Notes: generated from the sequence alone by a model not told the origin. A DNA stretch of 64,000 bases from Myroides marinus (GCF_900109075.1 NZ_FNYS01000010.1:61669-125668), one strand, 5' to 3'; positions 27,658-36,146 are shown, counted from the stretch's first letter. A program made the numbers and translations.

Positions 27658-27799
27658 AGTCAATTCTACTGTATAATTAACTTTCGTTACTATGCCTATT
27701 GTTTATTCTTAGTCTGCCCGAATTGACTGATAGATGCTAAAGATCATCAGTAAAAAATCAAATCAATCCTATTCATAAGGATTGAGCATTTAGTCAATT
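27658..27799 (+). promoter_or_regulatory. Second set of alternative pairings in the rtcB 5' region
   Basis: AATTGACT at 27721-27728 can pair with AGTCAATT at 27658-27665 (9 pairs with the flanking base) or with AGTCAATT at 27792-27799, 13 bases before the rtcB ATG. The second pairing encloses an 8-bp hairpin TCAATCCT / AGGATTGA at 27763-27785. The region has no coding frame. It may gate rtcB translation; this is inference from complementarity. Confidence 0.4.
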
Positions 27800-27812
27800 T
27801 AAATTTTACATC

Positions 27813-29204
27813 ATGGGAAGGAAACTTTCTGGGAGAGACTTTATTAAAATAGGGTTTCCTCAAAACAATACAATAAACATCGCCTTAGGGCAAGTAAATA
27901 GATATAAGAAAAAAGAAAATAAAAACAACATACTTGAAGAGGCTAAACAAGTACTACTTAACCCTGAATCCTTTATAGGAGATGGTATCTGGGGGAAAGT
28001 AGCTGAAAGTATGATCAAACAAGTAGAAGTCAAAAAACATCAACTCAATACCAATAGAGTACCGTTCTCTATCTATGGAGAAGATGCTATTGACGAACAG
28101 ACTAAGTATCAGCTGTTCACTGCTTTAAAACTACCTGTAGCAGTACAGGGAGCCTTAATGCCTGACGCTCATTATGGTTATGGTTTGCCAATTGGAGGAG
28201 TACTAGCTACAGATAATGCAGTTATTCCTTACGGAGTTGGTGTAGATATTGGTTGTCGTATGAGTATGTCAGTCTTTAATCTACCAGCTAACTTCTTAAA
28301 AGGTAAAGACCATCAGTTATTAAATATCTTGTCAGAACACACTAAATTTGGTATGTACGACACACATAAGATAAAAGCTGATCACGAGGTATTCAGCAGA
28401 GAGGAATTTAAAAATATCCCTTTTGTCAAAGGCTTGTTAGACAAGGCCTATAAACAATTAGGAACATCTGGTAGCGGTAACCACTTTGTAGAATTCGGAA
28501 TCGTAAGATTGACAGAGACTAAACCGGAGTGGAAATTAGAACCAGGAGAATACATTGCTGTTCTTTCACATAGTGGATCTAGAGGATTAGGGGCTAACAT
28601 CGCTAAACATTATACATATTTAGCAACGAAGCAATGCCCTCTACCAAGTAATGCACAGCATTTAGCTTGGTTAGACCTCAACACACATGATGGTCAAGAG
28701 TATTGGTTAGCGATGAACCTTGCTGGAGATTATGCTAAAGCTTGCCACGATGATATACACCGTCGTATTGCTAAAGCATTAGGTAAGCAAATCGCTTTCA
28801 CTATTGAGAACCATCACAACTTTGCATGGAAAGAAATAATAAATGACAAAGAATTAATTGTTCACCGCAAAGGAGCAACTCCTGCTGCAGAAGGACAATT
28901 AGGAATTATACCTGGATCGATGACTACTAATGGCTATATAGTCGAAGGTCTGGGAAATACAGAGAGTTTAAATTCAGCTTCTCATGGAGCGGGACGCCTA
29001 CACTCACGCGCGGCATGTAAACAGAAGTTTACCAAGAGTGAGATTAAAAAAGAACTAAGTTCTACTGGTGTTCAGCTTATAGGAGGTAGTATTGATGAAG
29101 CACCAATGGCTTATAAAGACATCAATGCAGTAATGCAAGCTCAAAGTGAATTAGTAAAAGTATTGGGAAGCTTTACCCCTAAATTTGTAAGAATGGATAA
29201 GTAG
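27813..29204 (+). CDS. rtcB: RtcB-family RNA ligase (RtcB2 type, PrfH-linked)
   Basis: RtcB ligases join RNA 3'-phosphate or 2',3'-cyclic phosphate ends to 5'-hydroxyl ends using GTP and Mn2+. The 463-residue protein has the metal and active-site motifs VDIGCRM (Cys148), GSGNHF (His224), SHSGSRG (His253), ENHHNFAW and HRKGATPA, and the guanylylated histidine in SHGAGR (His391). The start at 27813 (MGRKLSGRDF) is two codons past any other choice. The stop is two bases before prfH. RtcB linked to PrfH is known as the RtcB2 type that repairs cleaved 16S rRNA in the decoding centre, as caused by colicin E3-type nucleases. The leader upstream suggests transcription attenuation. Confidence 0.93.
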   Translation: MGRKLSGRDFIKIGFPQNNTINIALGQVNRYKKKENKNNILEEAKQVLLNPESFIGDGIWGKVAESMIKQVEVKKHQLNTNRVPFSIYGEDAIDEQTKYQLFTALKLPVAVQGALMPDAHYGYGLPIGGVLATDNAVIPYGVGVDIGCRMSMSVFNLPANFLKGKDHQLLNILSEHTKFGMYDTHKIKADHEVFSREEFKNIPFVKGLLDKAYKQLGTSGSGNHFVEFGIVRLTETKPEWKLEPGEYIAVLSHSGSRGLGANIAKHYTYLATKQCPLPSNAQHLAWLDLNTHDGQEYWLAMNLAGDYAKACHDDIHRRIAKALGKQIAFTIENHHNFAWKEIINDKELIVHRKGATPAAEGQLGIIPGSMTTNGYIVEGLGNTESLNSASHGAGRLHSRAACKQKFTKSEIKKELSSTGVQLIGGSIDEAPMAYKDINAVMQAQSELVKVLGSFTPKFVRMDK

Positions 29205-29206
29205 TT

Positions 29207-29827
29207 ATGGCAAAGATTATTCAGATTACATCAGGTAGAGGTCCCCAAGAGTGTGATTTTGCCGTTAAGAAGATTGCACAACTTTTTATAGACGACGCAG
29301 TCAAATCCAATATTAAAGTTGATCCAATACAGGATGAAACCGACGCACATGGCGCGTCGGTATTTATCCAAATCGTCGAAATGTCTAAAGAAGTTGATAC
29401 TTTTTTGAGAACCTGGTTAGGTACTATACAATGGATTTGTGAAAGCCCATTTAGACCTAAACACAAAAGAAAGAATTGGTACATTGGTATTTTTGAAAGC
29501 ACTAAAGCAAGTGATTCTGCGATTCTTGACCGTGATATTCAATACCAAGCTGTACGCAGTTCGGGAGCTGGCGGACAAAACGTTAATAAAGTTAGCTCTG
29601 CTGTGAGAGCTACACATCTATCTACAGGTATTACTGTAATGGCTATGGATAGTAGATCTCAACATCAAAACAAAAAATTAGCTACCGAAAGGCTAATAGA
29701 GAAGCTTCAGAATATGGCATTAAATGAAGTGAAACTAGAAGAAAAGAATACGTGGCTAAACCAAACGAAAGTAGAAAGAGGTAATCCTACACGCACTTTC
29801 ATTGGCATAAAGTTTAGAGAGAAATAA
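29207..29827 (+). CDS. prfH: Peptide chain release factor H
   Basis: PrfH is a class I release-factor homologue that releases peptides from ribosomes with a damaged decoding centre, so that its partner RtcB can repair the rRNA. The 206-residue protein has the catalytic GGQ loop in SSGAGGQNVNKVSSAVR at about residues 122-124 and the family segment FRPKHKRKNWYIGI. It lacks the stop-codon recognition domain of RF1 and RF2, as expected for PrfH. It follows rtcB after two bases and is followed by a terminator, so the two form a closed operon. Confidence 0.93.
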   Translation: MAKIIQITSGRGPQECDFAVKKIAQLFIDDAVKSNIKVDPIQDETDAHGASVFIQIVEMSKEVDTFLRTWLGTIQWICESPFRPKHKRKNWYIGIFESTKASDSAILDRDIQYQAVRSSGAGGQNVNKVSSAVRATHLSTGITVMAMDSRSQHQNKKLATERLIEKLQNMALNEVKLEEKNTWLNQTKVERGNPTRTFIGIKFREK

Positions 29828-29833
29828 TAAGAG

Positions 29834-29866
29834 AAGAGGTTGTCTAGTCAGACAACCTCTTTTTTG
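29834..29866 (+). terminator. Intrinsic terminator of rtcB-prfH
   Basis: An 11-bp stem AGAGGTTGTCT / AGACAACCTCT with an AGTC loop and six T. Confidence 0.92.
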
Positions 29867-29871
29867 TATAA

Positions 29872-29907
29872 AAAAAGCAGACTATCTAAATATAGATAGC
29901 CTGCTTT
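29872..29907 (-). terminator. Intrinsic terminator of prmA-clpS
   Basis: A stem of AAAGCAG and CTATCTA with their complements (one mismatch) is followed on the minus strand by a run of T. Confidence 0.82.
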
Positions 29908-29956
29908 ATACTTTTTAGATTCTCATCGCGATATTATTGCGAACCAAAAAAACTAA

Positions 29957-30232
29957 TTACATTATCTCTGCACTCAAGCCTGCATCTAACAATTGTAGAC
30001 ATTGAGATTTTAGTTTTTTAAACTCCCCTGTTTTTACAGTACATTTACCTGTATAATGTACTAACATAGCACATTGCTCTGCTTGTTCAGATGTGTGATC
30101 ACATACACGAATAAGAGTCTCAATAACATGATCAAATGTATTTACATCATCATTGTATAGAATAATTTCACTATTCCCGTTCAATAATTCTGATACATCT
30201 ACCTTCTCTTGAATCTGTTCTTGTGTACTCAT
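29957..30232 (-). CDS. clpS: ATP-dependent Clp protease adaptor ClpS
   Basis: ClpS delivers N-end-rule substrates to ClpAP or its equivalent. The 91-residue protein has the core EIILYNDDVNTFDHVIETLIRV and LVHYTGKCTVKTGEF, which includes the N-degron pocket motif NDDVNTF. Its size is normal. It begins 24 bases after prmA on the minus strand and is probably cotranscribed with it. Confidence 0.92.
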   Translation of the reverse strand: MSTQEQIQEKVDVSELLNGNSEIILYNDDVNTFDHVIETLIRVCDHTSEQAEQCAMLVHYTGKCTVKTGEFKKLKSQCLQLLDAGLSAEIM

Positions 30233-30256
30233 AATATATACCTAATAATGAATTTT

Positions 30257-31090
30257 TTACGCTTTTACGAACTTCAAAGATACCCAATTATTCTTTTCAA
30301 AATTACTTTCAAAAACCAAACCAATCTTTTCTGCACAATTTTTTATTGCAGTAATATCTTCAGTATAGAATCCGCTGAAGTAAATAGCCCCACCTTTATG
30401 TAAACTTGCTACATATTTATCCATATCATTTAATAAGATATTTCTATTAATATTAGCTAGGATAACATCGTATTTAGGTTCTTTTGTAATAATAGAAGCA
30501 TCCCCTTCGAATACATCTACATTAGTACAATTATTTCTCTCTGCATTCTCTATAGAGTTTAAATAACACCAGTTATCAATGTCGATAGCATCCACATGTT
30601 TAGCACCACGCATAGAAGCTAGAATTGCTAAGATAGCAGTACCACATCCCATATCTAGTACTTCCTTACCTTGCATATCATTACTTAATATCTGACGAAT
30701 CATCATAAATGTAGTTTCGTGATGCCCTGTACCGAAACTCATCTTTGGTTCTATCACGATATCATACTGAGCATCCGTTTTAGCATGAAAAGGAGCTCTA
30801 ACATAACATACACCATCTACATCGATTGGGTCAAAGTTTTTTTCCCACTCCTCATTCCAGTTTACTTGTTCTATCTCTTCCTTTCTATACGTAATTGTAA
30901 ACTGATCAGACTGAAGAATAAAGATATCTTCTAAGATATCCTCTGTCCACAATACTTTTTGCACATAAGCACTTACCCCAGTAGCAGTCTCTTCAAAACT
31001 CTCAAATGCCTTCTCTCCTAACTCCGCTATTAGTATTTCAGTACCTAACTCTTTTGGTTCTACATTAAAGTGATAACCGATATATTCCAT
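30257..31090 (-). CDS. prmA: Ribosomal protein L11 methyltransferase
   Basis: PrmA methylates ribosomal protein L11 using S-adenosylmethionine. The 277-residue protein shows an N-terminal substrate domain and the C-terminal SAM domain with FGTGHHETTFMMI, VLDMGCGTAILAILAS, AIDIDNWCYLNSIENA and NINRNIL. It precedes clpS. The frame begins with MEYIGYHFNV, the usual flavobacterial start. Confidence 0.93.
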   Translation of the reverse strand: MEYIGYHFNVEPKELGTEILIAELGEKAFESFEETATGVSAYVQKVLWTEDILEDIFILQSDQFTITYRKEEIEQVNWNEEWEKNFDPIDVDGVCYVRAPFHAKTDAQYDIVIEPKMSFGTGHHETTFMMIRQILSNDMQGKEVLDMGCGTAILAILASMRGAKHVDAIDIDNWCYLNSIENAERNNCTNVDVFEGDASIITKEPKYDVILANINRNILLNDMDKYVASLHKGGAIYFSGFYTEDITAIKNCAEKIGLVFESNFEKNNWVSLKFVKA

Positions 31091-31135
31091 ATTTTTCTTT
31101 TAAAACACTATTACTTAACCTTTTGGTAACATTAA

Positions 31136-31191
31136 ATTTACATTGCTATAATACTATATGTAAATCAATTGCAAAACTAATGTTATTTTTG
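31136..31191 (+). promoter_or_regulatory. Porin gene promoter with upstream inverted repeat
   Basis: TATTTTTG at 31184-31191 matches TAnnTTTG, 20 bases before the porin ATG. An inverted repeat ATTTACAT / ATGTAAAT (31136-31143 and 31158-31165, 14 bases between) lies where a regulator could bind. Its meaning is inference. Confidence 0.45.
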
Positions 31192-31211
31192 CAAAATAAA
31201 TACAACACACT

Positions 31212-32444
31212 ATGAAAAAGCTTTTACACGTTTTATTCTTGCTATTTCCAATGTTCATAGCGGCACAGGAATTAAAACATAGCACTAAGAGTAACGAATT
31301 AAAATTAGAACAATTACCTTACTATAGTTACGGTAAAGGATTGGGAATGACATCAGCTGATAGTATATTCCAATTGAACATTCGCTTTAGAATGCAAAAT
31401 AGATTAACCTTCAACGAGAATGATGGAGAAAAGAATACATACGAAGGAGAAATCAGAAGACTTCGTTTGCGTTTAGATGGTTTCGTTGGTAACCCTAAAT
31501 TCCTTTACGTTATCCAACTTTCTTTTGCTCCAAAAGACTTAGGTACAACTAAAGAGAACGAACCAATCAATATTATACGTGATGCAGCCTTAACTTATCG
31601 TCCTAATGAGAACTGGAACTTTATATTTGGACAAACTAAATTACCAGGAAATAGACAACGTATCAACTCATCTGGGGCACTTCAGTTAACAGACCGTTCT
31701 ATCAACAACGCTAAGTTTAATATCGACCGTGACTTCGGTATTCAGGCATACTATTTACACGAGAAGAAAAACGAGTTTGGATATAATATTAAAACGGCTG
31801 TATCTACAGGTAGAGGGCGTAACTTCTCAGGTAGTGAAAGTGATAGTTATGCATTAACTGGAAGGGTAGAATTATTCCCTTTAGGTAGTTTCTCTAAAAA
31901 CGGAGCATTCTTTGAAGGGGATTTAGCTAGAGAACAATCTCCTAAACTAATGTTGTCAGGAACATATCACCGAAACAACAATGCTCAGAAAACGCAAGGG
32001 CAAACAGGTAGTAAGTTATACGATCCTAAATCATTTAACTCTATTATGCTAGATGGTATCGTTAAGTACAACGGATGGGCAGGTATGATTTCATATATGG
32101 ATAGAACTTTAGATGATGCTATCACATATAGTTATGATGCAAATAATGTTAAAACAGGAACTTCTGCAGTATTTGCAGGACGTGGTATGGACTACCAATT
32201 GAGTTACATCTTCCCTAGCAACTATGAAGTTATAGGTAGAGTTTCTACTCAAAAGATGAAAGATCAGTTATTCGAGACTCTAAATATGCCTAATACTACG
32301 CAATTCAGTTTAGGTGCAAACAAGTATTTATGGGAGCATACATTTAAGTTACAAGCTGAGTTAACTTATGACAAACAAGAGTTTTACCAAGGTCCTACTA
32401 AGAACAACTGGTACTTCAGAGTTCAGTTTGAAATAGGAATTTAA
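31212..32444 (+). CDS. Phosphate-selective porin (OprP/OprO family)
   Basis: A 410-residue outer-membrane barrel of the Porin_O_P type. It has a signal peptide ending PMFIAAQ, then strands such as IFQLNIRFRMQNRLTF and EIRRLRLRLDGFVGNP, and TYRPNENWNFIFGQTKLPGNRQ. It ends with the aromatic-plus-charge outer-membrane signature WYFRVQFEIGI. The family includes phosphate and polyphosphate porins, but many Bacteroidetes members have unproven substrates. It is divergent from prmA. Confidence 0.85.
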   Translation: MKKLLHVLFLLFPMFIAAQELKHSTKSNELKLEQLPYYSYGKGLGMTSADSIFQLNIRFRMQNRLTFNENDGEKNTYEGEIRRLRLRLDGFVGNPKFLYVIQLSFAPKDLGTTKENEPINIIRDAALTYRPNENWNFIFGQTKLPGNRQRINSSGALQLTDRSINNAKFNIDRDFGIQAYYLHEKKNEFGYNIKTAVSTGRGRNFSGSESDSYALTGRVELFPLGSFSKNGAFFEGDLAREQSPKLMLSGTYHRNNNAQKTQGQTGSKLYDPKSFNSIMLDGIVKYNGWAGMISYMDRTLDDAITYSYDANNVKTGTSAVFAGRGMDYQLSYIFPSNYEVIGRVSTQKMKDQLFETLNMPNTTQFSLGANKYLWEHTFKLQAELTYDKQEFYQGPTKNNWYFRVQFEIGI

Positions 32445-32555
32445 TAACCAAAATCACAATTTGTAATTGTATTTTAAAAAATATATTCTAAATAATTAAC
32501 TATTATTTAGTAATAACCCTAACCTACTATAACCTAACTTTAAGTTCTTATTGAT

Positions 32556-32563
32556 TAATTTTG
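32556..32563 (+). promoter_or_regulatory. -7 box of the short lipoprotein gene
   Basis: TAATTTTG matches TAnnTTTG, 32 bases before the ATG at 32596. Confidence 0.45.
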
Positions 32564-32595
32564 GACCATAGTTCAAAAGCTAAAATCAAATAAGT

Positions 32596-33075
32596 ATGAA
32601 AAAGATAGTCGTTGTAGTAGGTTTTATTTTTGCTTTCATCTCAATGGGTTGTGGAAATAATAGTGCTACTGCAGGAAATACTCCTATGGATCAACCTAAT
32701 TTATTAACTACAATGACGGCTGAGGATAGAGAGTTCAGAGAAATAGAGCAAGAAGAAATTAATGCTCTTAATAAATCTATTATAGAACACAAGATAGACT
32801 CTGTCGAAAAGATTATGCAAGAGTATGCTCCAGAAGATATGGGAGCTGAAGGTAACTATACTTATATCATCACTAAGTCTACAAGTACTGACCCTAATAA
32901 ATTCACACTATCACTATTAGAAGATGGTATCAATGATGATTCTCTAAAAGCCTTAAAAGTTATTATGACTGTAGAGAAAAAGAATGATTCTTTTAGAGTA
33001 AAAACTATAAAAGAAAGTTACCAATGTTGGAAGAACAGAGGGCACCAAGATTGGGCTTCTGATTACTGCCATTAA
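32596..33075 (+). CDS. Small hypothetical lipoprotein
   Basis: A 159-residue protein with lipoprotein signal MKKIVVVVGFIFAFISMGC (Cys19). The mature part is acidic (EDREFREIEQEEINALNK). A C-terminal Cys-containing segment, SYQCWKNRGHQDWASDYCH, could form a disulfide in the periplasm. I do not recognise a domain. It has its own promoter and terminator. Confidence 0.7.
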   Translation: MKKIVVVVGFIFAFISMGCGNNSATAGNTPMDQPNLLTTMTAEDREFREIEQEEINALNKSIIEHKIDSVEKIMQEYAPEDMGAEGNYTYIITKSTSTDPNKFTLSLLEDGINDDSLKALKVIMTVEKKNDSFRVKTIKESYQCWKNRGHQDWASDYCH

Positions 33076-33105
33076 TTACATAATACTGTACAACACTTAA
33101 AAACA

Positions 33106-33138
33106 TAAAAAAAGCCAAGCAATATGCTTGGCTTTTTT
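33106..33138. terminator. Bidirectional terminator
   Basis: A stem AAAAAGCCAAGCA / TGCTTGGCTTTTT between convergent genes. Confidence 0.88.
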
Positions 33139-33139
33139 A

Positions 33140-33382
33140 TTATGCTTCTGCTTGTTCAGCTTGAGGTTGCTCATCTTCTCTTCTTCCAATATTCATGTTT
33201 GGAAATTTCTTTTGAATAGATTTCAAAGCGAACTCATTGATTTCATTCATTGCTTCTGGTGAAGGAAGTTTCATTGTTTCAGCATTGTGCTTTAAAACCT
33301 CTTCTAATAAAATTTGTGTTCTTAATAATTGAAAGTTTAAATCAATTATTTCTCCTGCTACATCGATGTCTCCTAATGTCAT
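33140..33382 (-). CDS. Conserved hypothetical protein (80 aa)
   Basis: An 80-residue soluble protein with no signal peptide and mostly helical character: MTLGDIDVAGEIIDLNFQLL then RTQILLEEVLKHNAE, and an acidic tail EDEQPQAEQAEA. I do not recognise a family. Its position just beyond lysA, on the same strand and 83 bases away, makes co-transcription possible. The frame ends within a terminator shared with the convergent lipoprotein gene. Confidence 0.6.
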   Translation of the reverse strand: MTLGDIDVAGEIIDLNFQLLRTQILLEEVLKHNAETMKLPSPEAMNEINEFALKSIQKKFPNMNIGRREDEQPQAEQAEA

Positions 33383-33465
33383 TAGTCCTATTTTTTAAAA
33401 TTTATAATTTCTTTTGTTCGAAACCAAATTTAACAAACTATTCTAAATATAAAACTATTTTAATG

Positions 33466-34635
33466 TTATTCTTTGAAAAAATATTCCAATTCTTGTCTCA
33501 AGTTATATCTAGATGACATCACTTCTCCATAAGCTCCAGCAGAACGAACAGCGATAAGATCTCCTCTTTTCAATCTTGGCAATAAAACATCTTTACCAAA
33601 ACAGTCACTACTCTCACAGATAGGTCCTACTACATCATATTTCACTTCTTCCTTAGTATCAGACTCTTCTGTATGCTTATCTGACAATAATTCTACTTTG
33701 TGATACGCTTGATAAAGAGCTGGCCTAAGTAATTCTGTCATTCCAGCATCTAGTATAGCGAAGTTCTTTTTGATTCCTTCTTTAATATATAATACTCTGC
33801 TCACTAATGTACCACAGTTAGCAATAATAGAACGCCCTAGCTCAAAATGTATTTGCTGATGTGATCTCACAGTTAAGAATTCATGAAATAAATAGAAGAA
33901 ATTAGAGAAGTTAACAATAGCCTCCTCATCTGGTTCGCTATAATTAATACCTAACCCACCTCCTAAATTTAATACAGGCACATCATGTCCACGTTCATAG
34001 AACCATTCATTCCACTCATTCACTTTAAGACATAAACTTTTAAATACATTTAAATCTGTAATCTGAGACCCTACGTGAAAGTGTAGTCCAATTAATTCTA
34101 AGTACTCATTAGCATTAATAATCTCAATACACTTGCTAAGTTCGTGCTTCATGATACCGAATTTATTCTCGTCCAGACCTGTTGTAATATAATGGTGCGT
34201 CTTAGCATCCACATTTGGATTAATACGCAGAGCGATACGTCCTTTTAACTGATGTTTATTGGCTAATTCACCGATTACTTCTAACTCTTGAACAGACTCA
34301 ACGTTAAAAGACATAATCTGATTTTCTAATCCGATTAATATCTCTCTATCCGTTTTACCCACTCCTGCGAATACAATATCTGAAGGATTAAATCCTTCTG
34401 CTATAGAACGTTCTATCTCTAAACCACTCACGCAGTCAGCTCCGAAGCCCTTAGCACTAACTTCTCTTAGGATTCGAGGATTATTATTAGCCTTAATAGC
34501 ATAGTGAATGTGATACCCAAAACGGTCAGCAGCACTCTTAGCTACAGATAATGTCTCTCTTAAAAGAGGTAAATCATAGTAATACAGAGGAGTCTGAGCT
34601 CCTTCTAATTCTTTAATTATATCTTTAGTCATCAT
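33466..34635 (-). CDS. lysA: Diaminopimelate decarboxylase
   Basis: LysA decarboxylates meso-diaminopimelate to lysine, the last step of the pathway, using pyridoxal phosphate. The 389-residue protein has the PLP-lysine region HYAIKANNNPRILREV near the N-terminus, the mid-chain GGGLGINY and ELGRSIIANCG motifs, and the C-terminal CESSDCFGKD catalytic-Cys motif. It follows lysC with 12 bases between, and the pair shares the upstream lysine leader. Confidence 0.95.
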   Translation of the reverse strand: MMTKDIIKELEGAQTPLYYYDLPLLRETLSVAKSAADRFGYHIHYAIKANNNPRILREVSAKGFGADCVSGLEIERSIAEGFNPSDIVFAGVGKTDREILIGLENQIMSFNVESVQELEVIGELANKHQLKGRIALRINPNVDAKTHHYITTGLDENKFGIMKHELSKCIEIINANEYLELIGLHFHVGSQITDLNVFKSLCLKVNEWNEWFYERGHDVPVLNLGGGLGINYSEPDEEAIVNFSNFFYLFHEFLTVRSHQQIHFELGRSIIANCGTLVSRVLYIKEGIKKNFAILDAGMTELLRPALYQAYHKVELLSDKHTEESDTKEEVKYDVVGPICESSDCFGKDVLLPRLKRGDLIAVRSAGAYGEVMSSRYNLRQELEYFFKE

Positions 34636-34647
34636 TATTCCCTACTT

Positions 34648-35967
34648 TTAAAACAATCTACTATGTAACGATCTCAGAGCCTCTAACTTCTGATTAGCTG
34701 GTACTAATAAAGAGATATTATGCTCACTTCCTCCGTAAGATATCATACGGATAGGCAGGTGCTTCACAGCCTCTGATACGATAGTAGCATGTCCCAATTT
34801 ATTATTGCGAAAATCTCCCACTATACATACAATAGCCTGATCATTATCTACCTCAACGTTACCGAAATAGTTAAGCTCCTCGATAATCTCTTTTAAATAT
34901 TGAGTATTATCTATAGTTAATGATACTGCTACCTCTGAAGTAGTAATCATATCTATAGGTGTTTTATAACGTTCAAATACCTCAAATACTCTTCTTAAGA
35001 ATCCATAAGCCAATAACATACGTGACGAGTGAATACGAATAGCTGTAATCCCATCTTTAGCTGCAATAGCCACTATCTGATCATCATTCTGGCAGTTATC
35101 AGAGATAAGTGTACCAGGTGCACTAAGCTCCATTGTATCTAAAAGACGTACAGGTACGTTAAATCGCTTAGCTGGAAACACACTTTGTGGGTGTAATATC
35201 TTCGCTCCAAAATAAGCTAACTCTGCTGCCTCATCAAAACTCAAATTAGCAATAGGTTTCGTATTTGGTACATAGCGAGGATCATTATTATGGAATCCAT
35301 CTATATCTGTCCATATCTGTATCTCCTCTACCTGAAGCACTGCACCTACTAATGAAGCAGTATAGTCAGAACCTCCACGTCTAAGATTATCTATCTCTCC
35401 GAAGGCATTTCTACAAATATAACCTTGTGTGATAAACAGTGTTTCCGCAGGATGCTGAGCTAATAAAGCACTTGCCTGAGTACGGATATACTCTAAGTTT
35501 GGCTCTTGCTCCTCGTCGATACGCATAAAATCAAGTGCTGGAAGTAACACAGAACTTACACCTATCTCTTTTAAATAAAAGTGAAACAGTGTAGTAGATA
35601 ATAACTCTCCCTGTGCTAATACTATTCTCTCTTCAATTGAAGTAAATAAATCGTTACTAAAAGACTCTAACAAATTAAAGTGATGATCTATTACTTCTGT
35701 CGCCATCCGCAGACCATCCTCAGTTGTAAATAATTGCTTTATGAAAGTTTTATATGTAGCGTATAAGTTATCGATTTGTTTCTTTGCGTCCTCCTTTTTG
35801 CCGTTAGTATAAGCTTCTGATATCCCTACTAAAGCATTAGTAGTACCTGACACTGCAGATAACACTACTAAATGACGATCGCTTTGCTGCGAATGAATAA
35901 TCGGCAACAACTGTTGCATCCTCTCTGGACTTCCTACTGAAGTACCTCCAAATTTTAAAACTTTCAT
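34648..35967 (-). CDS. lysC: Aspartate kinase
   Basis: LysC phosphorylates aspartate in the first step of lysine, threonine and methionine synthesis. The 439-residue protein begins MKVLKFGGTSVGSPERM and has the catalytic RRGGSDYTASL segment. Two C-terminal ACT regions follow, so allosteric feedback by an end product is likely. It is monofunctional, with no homoserine dehydrogenase domain. Pairing with lysA and the upstream lysine-codon leader points to a lysine-dedicated isozyme. Confidence 0.95.
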   Translation of the reverse strand: MKVLKFGGTSVGSPERMQQLLPIIHSQQSDRHLVVLSAVSGTTNALVGISEAYTNGKKEDAKKQIDNLYATYKTFIKQLFTTEDGLRMATEVIDHHFNLLESFSNDLFTSIEERIVLAQGELLSTTLFHFYLKEIGVSSVLLPALDFMRIDEEQEPNLEYIRTQASALLAQHPAETLFITQGYICRNAFGEIDNLRRGGSDYTASLVGAVLQVEEIQIWTDIDGFHNNDPRYVPNTKPIANLSFDEAAELAYFGAKILHPQSVFPAKRFNVPVRLLDTMELSAPGTLISDNCQNDDQIVAIAAKDGITAIRIHSSRMLLAYGFLRRVFEVFERYKTPIDMITTSEVAVSLTIDNTQYLKEIIEELNYFGNVEVDNDQAIVCIVGDFRNNKLGHATIVSEAVKHLPIRMISYGGSEHNISLLVPANQKLEALRSLHSRLF

Positions 35968-35997
35968 ATAAAATTAATTTGTTAATAATAATCGACC

Positions 35998-36036
35998 AAA
36001 AAAAAAGGAGCTTGTCGTGATGACAAGCTCCTTTTT
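35998..36036 (-). terminator. Attenuator terminator upstream of lysC-lysA
   Basis: A 15-bp stem (AAAAAGGAGCTTGTC / GACAAGCTCCTTTTT, loop GTGAT or its complement) with nine T on the minus strand lies 31 bases before the lysC ATG. Inside the leader transcript AGCTTTCCT (minus strand, 36060-36068) can pair with GGAAAG in the Lys codon cluster (36098-36103), or, with a 2-base bulge, with AGGAGCT in the terminator's 5' arm (36026-36032). Confidence 0.85.
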
Positions 36037-36070
36037 GTATATGTTTAATTTATATCCACAGGAAAGCTGC

Positions 36071-36136
36071 TCACGATGCTTGACGTAAGTACTGTTTCTT
36101 TCCCTTCTTTATAATTGATATAAACATTTTCTTCAT
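36071..36136 (-). CDS. Lysine leader peptide of lysC-lysA
   Basis: A 21-codon ORF begins ATG at 36134-36136 and ends TGA at 36071-36073. It encodes MKKMFISIIKKGKK followed by QYLRQAS. Six of 21 residues are lysine, clustered as KK at 2-3 and KKGKK at 10-14. The ORF precedes a strong terminator and then lysC-lysA, a lysine pathway operon, which is the layout of amino-acid-sensing attenuation. Lysyl-tRNA shortage would stall ribosomes at the cluster. The function is inferred from layout and codon content. Confidence 0.7.
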   Translation of the reverse strand: MKKMFISIIKKGKKQYLRQAS

Positions 36137-36146
36137 TGATTTGCCA

